A DNA stretch of 13,751 nt from contig JASFTK010000035.1 of the NCBI GenBank assembly GCA_050053595.1, positions 1-13,751 of the forward strand, written 5' to 3'. This document shows positions 1 to 5,516 of this stretch, in pieces (the stretch's first letter is position 1; the number at the start of each line of letters is the position of its first letter). A program made the position numbers and the translations under genes. Under the pieces are notes generated by a model, which saw only the letters and a list, made by a program, of their open reading frames with translations, did no database searches and was not told where the DNA came from. The DNA comes from GCA-2726865 sp050053595. Its GTDB lineage: Archaea; Thermoproteota; Bathyarchaeia; TCS64.

Positions 1-35
1 CCAATGGTGCTACTATCGATCTCTTACATGACCAA

Positions 36-154
36 AACGTTATAGACTCATAGATTCCATTGAAGTTCAAGGCTCTATTAGCGTGTTCTAGTAGGACCCT
101 CAACTCCAAGGTGGGGAGCTATAGAAGTACCAAGAAGAAAGGAAGAGTGACTAG
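36..154 (+). promoter_or_regulatory. Duplicated promoter/5' leader element, copy A
   Basis: This stretch upstream of the HapK-like gene has a counterpart at 1401-1511. The first 30 bases (36-65) align without gaps to 1401-1430 and contain a TATA-like TTATAGAC. The part from about 104 to the ATG aligns without gaps to 1461-1511. Inside it, CTCC (105-108) and GGAG (115-118) can form a hairpin, followed by CTATAGA in both copies. AAGGAAG near 139-145 is the likely ribosome binding site. Transcription from the TATA-like box would start near 65-70, leaving a leader of about 85 bases with the hairpin inside it. The element may be a shared cis-regulatory leader. What it senses is unknown. Confidence 0.6.
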
Positions 155-493
155 ATGCCAACTCTCTTTGCCGTGTACAACCTGAAAGAGAAAAGAATGG
201 CTGAGGACTATGATAAATACCTCACCAAGACGAAAATACCGGGGATCAGAGGAGCCCCTTGGTGTACCTCATTCCATACATGGAAGATAGACAAGGTATT
301 TGCCCCCACAGTCTCCGAGCCCGAAGGAGAACTACCTTCAGAATCTCCATATATGTACATCGCCAAGATCGAAGTATCCGATCTAGATGCCATGGTGAAC
401 TTTCTCGGTACTGACGCAGGTAAAGACTTCGTAAAGTCCTGGAGCGTGTACGTCGATCCAAAAGCAATCTTCACAATGGGGCACGAAGTGTAA
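155..493 (+). CDS. HapK/REDY-like small dimeric alpha/beta-barrel protein
   Basis: A 112-residue protein beginning MPTLFAVYNLKEK, with an AEDYDKYL segment near residues 16-23 followed by TKIPGIRG (25-32) and a late YIAKIEVSDLDAM strand-helix unit. This order (short strand, a 'REDY'-like helix, the KIPGIR turn, then a second beta-alpha unit) is what I know from REDY-like/HapK proteins, which adopt the ferredoxin-like dimeric alpha/beta-barrel fold. HapK itself is linked to prodigiosin synthesis, but distant homologues are widespread and mostly of unknown function, so no reaction is assigned. There is no signal peptide or membrane segment. The ATG is supported by AAGGAAG nine bases upstream and by the identical leader-to-ATG spacing in the sister locus at 1512. 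The gene ends in TAA and is followed by a C-run/T-run 3' element. It appears monocistronic. Confidence 0.7.
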   Translation: MPTLFAVYNLKEKRMAEDYDKYLTKTKIPGIRGAPWCTSFHTWKIDKVFAPTVSEPEGELPSESPYMYIAKIEVSDLDAMVNFLGTDAGKDFVKSWSVYVDPKAIFTMGHEV

Positions 494-508
494 CCAGCCA
501 ACACTTAT

Positions 509-547
509 CCCCCTTTTTTTGGGGAAACCCCTCAGATGCTGATTCCA
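509..547 (+). terminator. Poly-T terminator and conserved 3' element, copy A
   Basis: Sixteen bases after the HapK-like stop there are five C, then seven T (514-520), then GGGGAAACCCC, which can fold as a short hairpin, then CTCAGATGCTGA. T-runs are the usual intrinsic termination signal in archaea. The block 511-547 aligns without gaps to 1821-1857, where the T-run, the 10-base spacing and the CTCA-ATGCTGA tail are kept. The T-run suits a terminator. Why the tail is conserved is not clear. Confidence 0.55.
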
Positions 548-626
548 GTCTGATAAGAGTTGGGATGGAGGATACTGATGGGATTTATGGATTATCCTTG
601 TTCCACATGTACTATTCAGATTCTTT

Positions 627-1133
627 CTACTCTAGGAATAGACTGTAGTAGATCAGATCCAAGCCGTGCATATGATCCCTCATATACCCCTCAGGTATGA
701 AACCCATATCCGCATAGAGCTTGATCGCAGGCTTCAGACATGGAGCAGTGTTGAGACTAACTTTAGTACAACCACATGACCTGGATACTTCAATGAACTT
801 TTCGACCAGCTCCCTACCGATACCCTGCCTCCTATGACCGGGTGAGACACCCATGAAACCCAGCCAGCTGTAACCCCCTCTATTCACCCGCCCCTGAGCA
901 AGCCCCAAAATCTCTCCGTCTCCCTCGGCTACAAGCAAGATACGATCTGGGTCGGCTATCGCAGACTGGATATTCTCCCGGAAGGACGGTTGACCCGCTT
1001 CTCGGATCACCTCTTCAACCCACTGTTCAGGCAGTATCCCTCTGAAGGATCTCCAGACCTTAGAATAGCATTCGATGAAACCTTGGACATCTTCATCACG
1101 TGCTACTATAATGGCCACCATATGTCCCACCAT
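627..1133 (-). CDS. GNAT-family N-acetyltransferase
   Basis: A 168-residue single-domain acetyltransferase that would transfer an acetyl group from acetyl-CoA to an amine of unknown identity. Motif A is clear: VSPGHRRQGIGRELV (about residues 96-110) carries the Q/R-x-x-G-x-G/A loop that binds the CoA pyrophosphate. It is preceded by the beta-4 strand WLGFMG. Motif B follows as AIKLYADMGF (136-145). The length is normal for a stand-alone GNAT. The start is uncertain: ATG 1133 has no clear ribosome site but fits a TATA-like T-rich box near 1165-1172, while ATG 1121, four codons inside, has GGTGGG just upstream. The stop is TAG. The gene faces its neighbours on both sides and is probably transcribed alone. 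The substrate cannot be read from the sequence (cytosolic; protein N-termini, small amines or antibiotics are all possible). Confidence 0.85.
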   Translation of the reverse strand: MVGHMVAIIVARDEDVQGFIECYSKVWRSFRGILPEQWVEEVIREAGQPSFRENIQSAIADPDRILLVAEGDGEILGLAQGRVNRGGYSWLGFMGVSPGHRRQGIGRELVEKFIEVSRSCGCTKVSLNTAPCLKPAIKLYADMGFIPEGYMRDHMHGLDLIYYSLFLE

Positions 1134-1188
1134 CTAGAATTAAGTACAAGTGAGTAAAAGCGTTGAGATAAAAAAAGTGATGTGAGTA

Positions 1189-1359
1189 CGGATGTTCTAA
1201 CTGAGAGAAAGCTTGGAGAATGTCATGATAACCCATCATATTGCTGGACCTACTATGGAGGCGAGGGCGCGCTCTCAAAAGCAGGCCACAGATAATATCT
1301 TAAGAGTCCTAGAAGGCGAGAAACCAATTCATCTAGTCAATGATATTTATCCATCTTAA
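1189..1359 (+). pseudogene. 3' remnant of a D-isomer-specific 2-hydroxyacid dehydrogenase
   Basis: No long ORF exists here, but the plus frame from 1201 to the TAA at 1357-1359 encodes about 52 residues with the C-terminal signature of the D-2-hydroxyacid dehydrogenase/phosphoglycerate dehydrogenase family. RESLENVMITHHIAGPT matches the usual 'LENVIlTPHIAG' block with the catalytic histidine, and NILRVLEGEKPIHLVN matches the end helix and tail. Just upstream, DVLTE (1191-1205), a likely piece of the preceding strand, lies in another frame, and the remnant's own frame has a TAA at 1198-1200. A frameshift or deletion has therefore broken the link. The rest of the enzyme (NAD-binding domain and N-terminus, about 270 residues) is absent from the window. 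This is a decayed fragment, almost surely not functional. Confidence 0.75.
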
Positions 1360-1400
1360 GAGGGAATCATCACCATGTGCACGCCCTTGTGAGTGTAGGA

Positions 1401-1511
1401 AATGTTTTAGACTTAAAGGATCAGTTGAAGATCAAGGTTCTTCTGATAGTTGAACCCCAGCTCCGAGGTGAGGAGCTATAGATATACAAAGAAAATGGGA
1501 GAGGTAAAGAA
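1401..1511 (+). promoter_or_regulatory. Duplicated promoter/5' leader element, copy B
   Basis: This is the counterpart of 36-154. Positions 1401-1430 match 36-65 without gaps, including a TATA-like TTTTAGAC. AGCTCC (1459-1464) and GGAGCT (1472-1477) form a perfect 6-bp stem around a 7-base loop, and CTATAGA follows. CTATAG lies 36 bases before the ATG here (1476 to 1512) and also 36 in copy A (119 to 155). GGGAGAGGT (1497-1505) is a good ribosome site. The middle is eight bases shorter than in copy A. The A-to-B changes mostly keep the stem. Confidence 0.6.
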
Positions 1512-1796
1512 ATGAAGTACATAGCGTTTTGGTAGTTTTGTCCAGAGGACCTGGACAAGATCATCGAGAAAAATGTGAAAATGTCTGAGCTCATGGAAAA
1601 GTATCCCGGGAAATATCCAGAGTACCTAGTACCCCCTCATTCAATCGGCGGGCAGATGAAAGGGTTCTCTATGGTTGAAGCGACGCCGGATCAAATAGTG
1701 AACGGCGTCCTCTACTGGCATCCAGAACTGAAATTAAAATACATGCCGATAATTGAGGGGGTCAAATTCGTCGAACAGCGCCTGAAATCCAAATAG
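1512..1796 (+). pseudogene. DUF3303-like small protein, interrupted by in-frame TAG at codon 8
   Basis: Reading from ATG 1512 gives MKYIAFW, TAG (1533-1535), then FCPEDLDKIIEK and on to the end at TAG 1794-1796, all in one frame: 94 codons including the internal TAG. With the TAG read as a residue, the sequence resembles full-length DUF3303-like proteins, which begin 'MKYIVFWxF.PED.dKvIEK' and carry a PPHSIGGQ.KGF core (here residues 44-55). These are small dimeric alpha/beta-barrel proteins of unknown reaction. ATG 1512 is supported by GAGAGGT upstream and by identical spacing to the sister leader at 155. ATG 1575 would start a 73-residue product missing the first beta strand. The likeliest reading is a recent nonsense mutation. 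Readthrough, pyrrolysine insertion or a sequencing error remain possible. TAG is the normal stop of seven genes here, which argues against general recoding. Confidence 0.65.
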
Positions 1797-1818
1797 CTAC
1801 AAAGAAGAGTACTACCCA

Positions 1819-1857
1819 CCCCCCTTTTTTCTTTCAACCACTCATATGCTGACTTGG
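1819..1857 (+). terminator. Poly-T terminator and conserved 3' element, copy B
   Basis: Six C followed by six T (1825-1830) lie shortly after the DUF3303-like stop. A 10-base spacer and CTCATATGCTGA follow. The block matches 511-547 behind the HapK-like gene without gaps, including the ATGCTGA tail. It probably acts as the T-run terminator of the short transcript. Unlike copy A, it lacks the GGGG-AAA-CCCC foldback after the T-run. Confidence 0.5.
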
Positions 1858-1921
1858 AAAAAGGGAGATATCTAGAATTCTTAAGATTGAGCAAAGTGCG
1901 TTACCTGGGTATAGAGAGGTC

Positions 1922-2644
1922 TCACTCCTTGGTTCCTATGTAGAGGCCTCTGCTTGAGATCGGGCTTTCAGATATAAACTGGGGCTCAAGGCCTGACTCC
2001 TCCATGATCCTTAATGTCTCATTGACTTCGAAGAGTCCTAGTATATGCCGGTCGACATAGTGCCTGACCCCCTTATCTCTTTCAGCTATCAGGTAATGCA
2101 TATCCATGACGGAGAGGCCATCCTGTATCTCCGAGGTGTTGAGTCTAGCTATCTTCACATCGTCTCCATCATATACAGTCATCCAAGGTCTCCCCACGTC
2201 GTAAGCCTCCTTCCTCAACCAGGGCTCAATGAATGCCACCCCACCCCCCACCAGGTGCTCCGAAAAACTCTGGAACGTCCTCCGGAGGTTCCGGTAGGTC
2301 CTGACATAACCGATTGAGCTGAACAGGCATATTATGATGTCAAACTTTCTCCCCAGGTTAAACGAGGTCATATCAGCCCGGATGAATTCCACATCTCCTA
2401 CGTTCTCCCTCGCAATCTCCAAGATCCCTTCATTGATATCTAAGCCGGTACAATCATACTCATCCTTCAAATGCTTGATGTGATGTCCCGTCCCACATCC
2501 GACGTCAAGTAGCTTCCTTCCCGCTGACTTTTTATATTTGGAGAAGAGCTTCTCGAGTTCAGATGCCTCTTTTGCATAGTCTTTCCCTGAATAAATAGAA
2601 TCATAATATTTTGCGAGTTCTCTGTAGAGTGCCTGTTCCTCCAT
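1922..2644 (-). CDS. Class I SAM-dependent methyltransferase, TylM1/DesVI-like
   Basis: A 240-residue Rossmann methyltransferase. Motif I is LLDVGCGTG (45-53), the acidic end of beta 2 is in GLDI (67-70), and the beta-4 region is FDIIICLFSSIGYV (101-114). The CLFSSIG block, the EPW segment near 140-142, the RHYVDRHILGLFEV stretch and the C-terminal SSRGLYIG are the pattern I associate with sugar N,N-dimethyltransferases such as TylM1 and DesVI, which methylate the 3-amino group of dTDP-amino sugars. Archaeal homologues are common outside antibiotic clusters and no sugar-nucleotide genes are nearby, so the true acceptor is unknown. Length is normal for the family. The ATG sits about 29 bases after an AT-rich TATA-like box at 2671-2680, suggesting a nearly leaderless mRNA. 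The stop is TGA. The family assignment is firm and the subgroup is moderately supported. Confidence 0.85.
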   Translation of the reverse strand: MEEQALYRELAKYYDSIYSGKDYAKEASELEKLFSKYKKSAGRKLLDVGCGTGHHIKHLKDEYDCTGLDINEGILEIARENVGDVEFIRADMTSFNLGRKFDIIICLFSSIGYVRTYRNLRRTFQSFSEHLVGGGVAFIEPWLRKEAYDVGRPWMTVYDGDDVKIARLNTSEIQDGLSVMDMHYLIAERDKGVRHYVDRHILGLFEVNETLRIMEESGLEPQFISESPISSRGLYIGTKE

Positions 2645-2670
2645 ACTTCAAGATTGTCTTAGACCTCTAA

Positions 2671-2680
2671 ATATTTATTT
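2671..2680 (-). promoter_or_regulatory. TATA-like box of the methyltransferase gene
   Basis: Read on the minus strand, this is AAATAAATAT, the only strongly AT-rich block upstream. Its centre is about 30 bases from the ATG at 2644. That spacing predicts transcription starting a few bases before the start codon, as in many leaderless archaeal genes. Confidence 0.45.
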
Positions 2681-2817
2681 GGAATGGCTCCCATCTACAA
2701 AGTCGACTACATCCAGCTACTGTGATGAGTTGGGAAAAAGACTGAGGTCAGATTGAAAATGTGTAATCTTGCGCATATACTGTTATACTTCCATCTATTA
2801 TGAGATGGTGTGATGAT

Positions 2818-3204
2818 ATGATTGAAAATGTTAGCAAGGAGACGTTAGAGTCTGTCCTTGATACTCTCCCTGTGGAGTTCTCGTTCATAGACGAGACCGA
2901 TACCGTGCGTATCTTCAACAAGAATGGAGATCGCATCTTCCCTCGCCCGAGAAGCGTCATAGGTAGAAGGGTCCAGGACTGTCACCCAAGCAAGAGTCTG
3001 CACAAGGTTCAGCAGATCCTCGACGAGCTGAAGGCCGGTACAAGGGATGTAGCGGAGTTCTGGATAGACCACAGGGGCATGAAGGTGTTAATTCGCTATT
3101 TCCCGGTTAGGGGCAAAGACGGGCAATATCTAGGATGCTTGGAAGTTAGCCAGGACATCACTGAGATTCAGAAGATAACGGGTGAAAGACGCCTCCTGAC
3201 TTGA
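2818..3204 (+). CDS. Stand-alone PAS sensor-domain protein (DUF438 C-terminal type)
   Basis: A 128-residue protein that is nearly all one PAS domain. LPVEFSFIDETDTVRIFNK (about 17-35) is the first strand-helix part. GDRIFPRPRSVIGRRVQDCH is the variant seen at the C-terminus of DUF438/hemerythrin-like proteins and in stand-alone archaeal PAS proteins. AEFWIDHRGMKVLIRYFPVR and GCLEVSQDITEIQ are the later sheet and exit strand. PAS domains bind a small ligand or cofactor, or pair with a partner. No kinase, HTH or DUF438 domain is attached, so it probably acts by protein contact. I chose ATG 2818 over ATG 2800 because TATA-like boxes at about 2775-2789 place transcription start after 2800, and homologues begin close to this point. 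The stop is TGA. The ligand is unknown; the CHP motif could hold a metal or haem, but that is a guess. Confidence 0.8.
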   Translation: MIENVSKETLESVLDTLPVEFSFIDETDTVRIFNKNGDRIFPRPRSVIGRRVQDCHPSKSLHKVQQILDELKAGTRDVAEFWIDHRGMKVLIRYFPVRGKDGQYLGCLEVSQDITEIQKITGERRLLT

Positions 3205-3330
3205 TCAACTTCAATACATCAACGGATTAGAGCTGGGAATAGCTAAGAAATGAGTGGATGGGAAGATTAATTGAGGTTATATCTTTACTGGGAATACAGG
3301 ATGTGAGCGCGCGAAACAGGGATTTGGGGA

Positions 3331-3447
3331 TCAATTGTTACTGGGGACCGGCTTCCGGCTCCGGACGCTCACGGCTGGCCTGGTCGCCCTCAGATCTTTG
3401 GGCCTGTGCTTCTTGACCCACTTGAGAAGGTTCTCATGCTCCTTCAT
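3331..3447 (-). CDS. Possible small basic protein, 38 residues
   Basis: ATG 3447 to TGA 3331 encodes MKEHENLLKWVKKHRPKD followed by a basic Ser/Arg/Lys-rich tail ending SNN. The frame stays open upstream to GTG 3492. Two signals support a real gene: CAGGACATCT directly before the ATG, with AGGA five bases away, and a TATA-like TTTATAT (about 3481-3487) about 37 bases upstream, giving a predicted leader of about 10 bases that holds the AGGA. The first half could form an amphipathic helix. I do not recognise a family. The product could be a small nucleic-acid-binding protein, or the ORF could be chance or the remnant of a larger gene. Confidence 0.35.
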   Translation of the reverse strand: MKEHENLLKWVKKHRPKDLRATRPAVSVRSRKPVPSNN

Positions 3448-3612
3448 AGATGTCCTGACGCGTGACAACGAGGCTCGGGATATAAAGTGCACCCAGGTCT
3501 AGGCAGGTGAGAGGCGGATGAAACTGCACCCTGATGGACGGGAAACCCCTTATAGATACGGATCAAGAACCCATCTCAGAGACTAGTGTTACCTATTCTT
3601 AACAATTTATAT

Positions 3613-3675
3613 GTCGGTAGAACGATTACAGTCTTAAGGTAATTTTCTCCCTCAACCCCTCCAGCATCTACCGAC
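3613..3675. repeat. 9-bp inverted repeat with 45-base spacer
   Basis: GTCGGTAGA at 3613-3621 is matched by its exact reverse complement TCTACCGAC at 3667-3675. The right arm lies about 20 bases before the presumed TATA box of the DinB-like gene, and the left arm follows another AT-rich block. This could be a pair of regulator sites, an RNA stem or coincidence. Confidence 0.4.
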
Positions 3676-3735
3676 GGCACCTGAGAGATTGTTATTTATC
3701 CTCCCAATATCGACTAGAGATCGAGTAGACTATCT

Positions 3736-4200
3736 ATGAACATAATTGATACCCTAATAGGCCAGCTGAGGGCCACCTTCGACGGTAGAGCGTGGCATGG
3801 CCCCAGCTTCATGTATACCTTGGAGGGGGTGGACGAGGCGCAGGCAAGAGCCCGCCCCATAAAGGGGAGGCATACCATCTGGGAGATAGTGGACCACACC
3901 CGCTACTGGGCGGAGACGGAGAGAGGCGCTATTCAGGGATCGGAGATGCCCAACGTCTCGACAGTCAAAGACTGGTTCCCCATGAGGGAGGAGGCCTGGG
4001 AGGACTCCAAGGCCAGGTTACAAGCGGAGATCGAGAGGTTGATCGAGGCAATGGAGGGTATGGACGTTTCCGACCTCACTGAGATAGTCACGGGGAGGGA
4101 ATACACTTTTATGGACATGCTGTACGGTCTCGTACACCACAACCTCTACCACGCCGGCCAGATTGCGATACTGAATAAACCTGAGAACAATCGACCCTGA
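3736..4200 (+). CDS. DinB-fold metal-binding protein
   Basis: A 154-residue four-helix-bundle protein of the DinB/YfiT-like superfamily. HTIWEIVDHTRYW (46-58) supplies the first metal ligand, H54. HHNLYHAGQIAIL (134-146) supplies the HxxxH pair H135 and H139 and the usual 'YHxGQI' ending. Together they form the three-histidine metal site typical of the superfamily. In this group the metal site supports thiol-dependent transferases such as bacillithiol S-transferases in bacteria, as well as many proteins of unknown activity. No damage-inducible function follows from the name. Length is normal. There is no ribosome site; a TATA-like box at about 3692-3699 predicts a very short leader. The stop is TGA. 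It is convergent with the gene ending at 4455. Confidence 0.85.
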   Translation: MNIIDTLIGQLRATFDGRAWHGPSFMYTLEGVDEAQARARPIKGRHTIWEIVDHTRYWAETERGAIQGSEMPNVSTVKDWFPMREEAWEDSKARLQAEIERLIEAMEGMDVSDLTEIVTGREYTFMDMLYGLVHHNLYHAGQIAILNKPENNRP

Positions 4201-4352
4201 TCCCAGCCTCTGACAAGTTCCACATGGATAAGTTCCAGGATAACTGCTTAGCTGAGAGCATACTAGACTCTGAATATATGGTTCTCAGGATCGATAACCG
4301 CTCTACAATCCATAATATTTAAGAAAGATCTAAAAATATTCATCATAGGAGT

Positions 4353-4392
4353 GGCCCTTGAGTTGAGGTCGGACTCCGACTTGCCTTGGGCC
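4353..4392. other. Two-tier hairpin between convergent genes
   Basis: GGCCC (4353-4357) pairs with GGGCC (4388-4392). Inside, AGGTCGG (4366-4372) pairs with CCGACTT (4376-4382) around the loop ACT, with one G-T wobble. The core GTCGG-ACT-CCGAC is perfect. It lies 63 bases past the TGA of the minus-strand gene and 150 past the DinB-like stop. An AT-rich block at about 4311-4322 could serve as a promoter for a short RNA. It may be an mRNA 3' structure or a small RNA. No family is recognised. Confidence 0.3.
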
Positions 4393-4454
4393 TCTCCTCC
4401 GTTCTATCCAACGTGACTATGAAAAAGTACGAAGGGCGGAGACGTAAAGTCCCT

Positions 4455-5417
4455 TCACTCGATTAATTCCTCAAGGATCGTCGATAAACTATTGAGCCCC
4501 GACATCTCGTATGCTCTGGCCTCTTGGAGGCAATGGACAGCCTCCCCTATATTTGCCTGCTTGACCTCTACACCCTCCGCTCTGGGGCCCGTGAAGGGGA
4601 ACAGCTCAGAGACCCTGTTCAGACTCAACGCCACCTTACTATATCTCCCCACGGCCTCATCGAAGAGGGATCTGGGACCTCCCAGTCTCTCTCCTGCCTC
4701 CTCAAGGAACCTGACTGCGTGATCCCTACACTCACTCCAGACAGCTGCGTTATAGGCGACGCCGAATATACTCGCTTTACCACTTTCCAGTGCCCGGATC
4801 CAGTTGTCATAGCCTCTGGGGCCAGCTCTGTAGTTTGTGAAGACCCATTTTTCAGGGCTCTCTGAGTACTCCAGGGCGAAGGCGAGGGCTTGTTTCACGG
4901 TCTCACGGTCATCAGCAGGCTCTCCTGGCTTCACTGAGTAGACTTCCATTATCCCGATATCGCTCATACCAAACTCATCCCACGGCTTTGGTCCCCGTCC
5001 CTCATCACAGAGAGGACCCGAGTAGTAGCATCCCCTATCATCATAGCCATTGATGGTGTAGAACTCAGGCTGTTCCAGCTCCCATCCGTAGCAGGGATAT
5101 CCCCCGTCAATGGAGCGTTCAACAAGACCCCTTGCAGCCTCTCGCTTCTCCTCAAAGCCCGGCTGGTTCTTCTGACCGAAGACCCGCTCAACACTATAAC
5201 CCAGATTCTCCCCGAGCCGGTGGAGCATCATGGTGTTCCAGGCTGTGGGACCGCTAGGGCAGACATCCTCAGAAATGTTGATTACGAAAGCGTGTCCCGT
5301 CCCACCGAAGAACCAGGGGTCCGATGGCTCTATACCCAGATATGCCAGGCAACCTTGTAGGCACCCCAGATGGGTGACCCACATAGGTTTCCAGCTTAGA
5401 CCTTCCAGTCTCTTCAT
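4455..5417 (-). CDS. Uncharacterised protein, possible BtrH/C39-like N-terminal domain
   Basis: From ATG 5417 the product is 320 residues, ending in TGA. The N-terminus has THLGCLQGCLAYLG (15-28), then FFGGTGHAFVINI (36-48) and CPSGPTAWN. A Cys-bearing helix followed by a Gly-rich turn and a His-containing strand resembles the N-terminal half of BtrH-type and C39-like papain-fold proteins. C19 or C23 would be the nucleophile and H42 a candidate partner. BtrH transfers an acyl chain to an aminoglycoside; here no substrate can be named. The second half (from about residue 170) is helical with a regular Leu pattern, as in helical C-terminal domains of such proteins. The open frame runs on to 5852, but that part is antisense to the racemase gene and has shadow-like composition, so I reject it. 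It is divergent from the racemase, with 99 bases between starts. Confidence 0.6.
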   Translation of the reverse strand: MKRLEGLSWKPMWVTHLGCLQGCLAYLGIEPSDPWFFGGTGHAFVINISEDVCPSGPTAWNTMMLHRLGENLGYSVERVFGQKNQPGFEEKREAARGLVERSIDGGYPCYGWELEQPEFYTINGYDDRGCYYSGPLCDEGRGPKPWDEFGMSDIGIMEVYSVKPGEPADDRETVKQALAFALEYSESPEKWVFTNYRAGPRGYDNWIRALESGKASIFGVAYNAAVWSECRDHAVRFLEEAGERLGGPRSLFDEAVGRYSKVALSLNRVSELFPFTGPRAEGVEVKQANIGEAVHCLQEARAYEMSGLNSLSTILEELIE

Positions 5418-5484
5418 ATCAGGTAGAGTCACTAGAAGGTCTCTGATAAAACCGCCGGACGGGGGGAGGGGTGTGGATCCATTA

Positions 5485-5498
5485 ATGCTTAATAGCAT
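5485..5498. promoter_or_regulatory. Palindrome in the divergent promoter region
   Basis: ATGCT-TAAT-AGCAT is a 14-bp inverted repeat in the 99-base gap between the BtrH-like gene and the racemase. It overlaps the AT-rich sequence that would serve as a TATA box and lies directly before the racemase ribosome site AAGGAGATC (5502-5510). The position suits a regulator site acting on one or both genes. The regulator is unknown. Confidence 0.35.
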
Positions 5499-5516
5499 AA
5501 GAAGGAGATCAGGACG

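Larger units (their letters stand above)
3205..3735. other. Intergenic region, about 530 bases
   Basis: No ORF of normal size is present. It contains a possible 38-codon minus-strand gene (3331-3447) with its own TATA-like box, a 9-bp inverted repeat (3613-3621 with 3667-3675), two further TATA-like blocks (about 3604-3612 and 3692-3699), and otherwise unremarkable sequence. The box at 3692-3699 probably serves the DinB-like gene at 3736, with a leader of about 14 bases and no ribosome site. Confidence 0.5.

Noticed and set aside
1533..1535. TAG as pyrrolysine throughout the genome
   Set aside because: TAG is the stop of GNAT, DUF3303-like, racemase, Topo VI A-like, mobA, hsp20 and regulator genes. 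Several would gain long unrelated tails if TAG were sense.
2722..2745. Possible C/D box small RNA: GTGATGA (2722-2728) and CTGA (2742-2745) 13 bases apart
   Set aside because: No second C'/D box pair or terminal stem follows, so it does not meet the usual archaeal C/D RNA layout.
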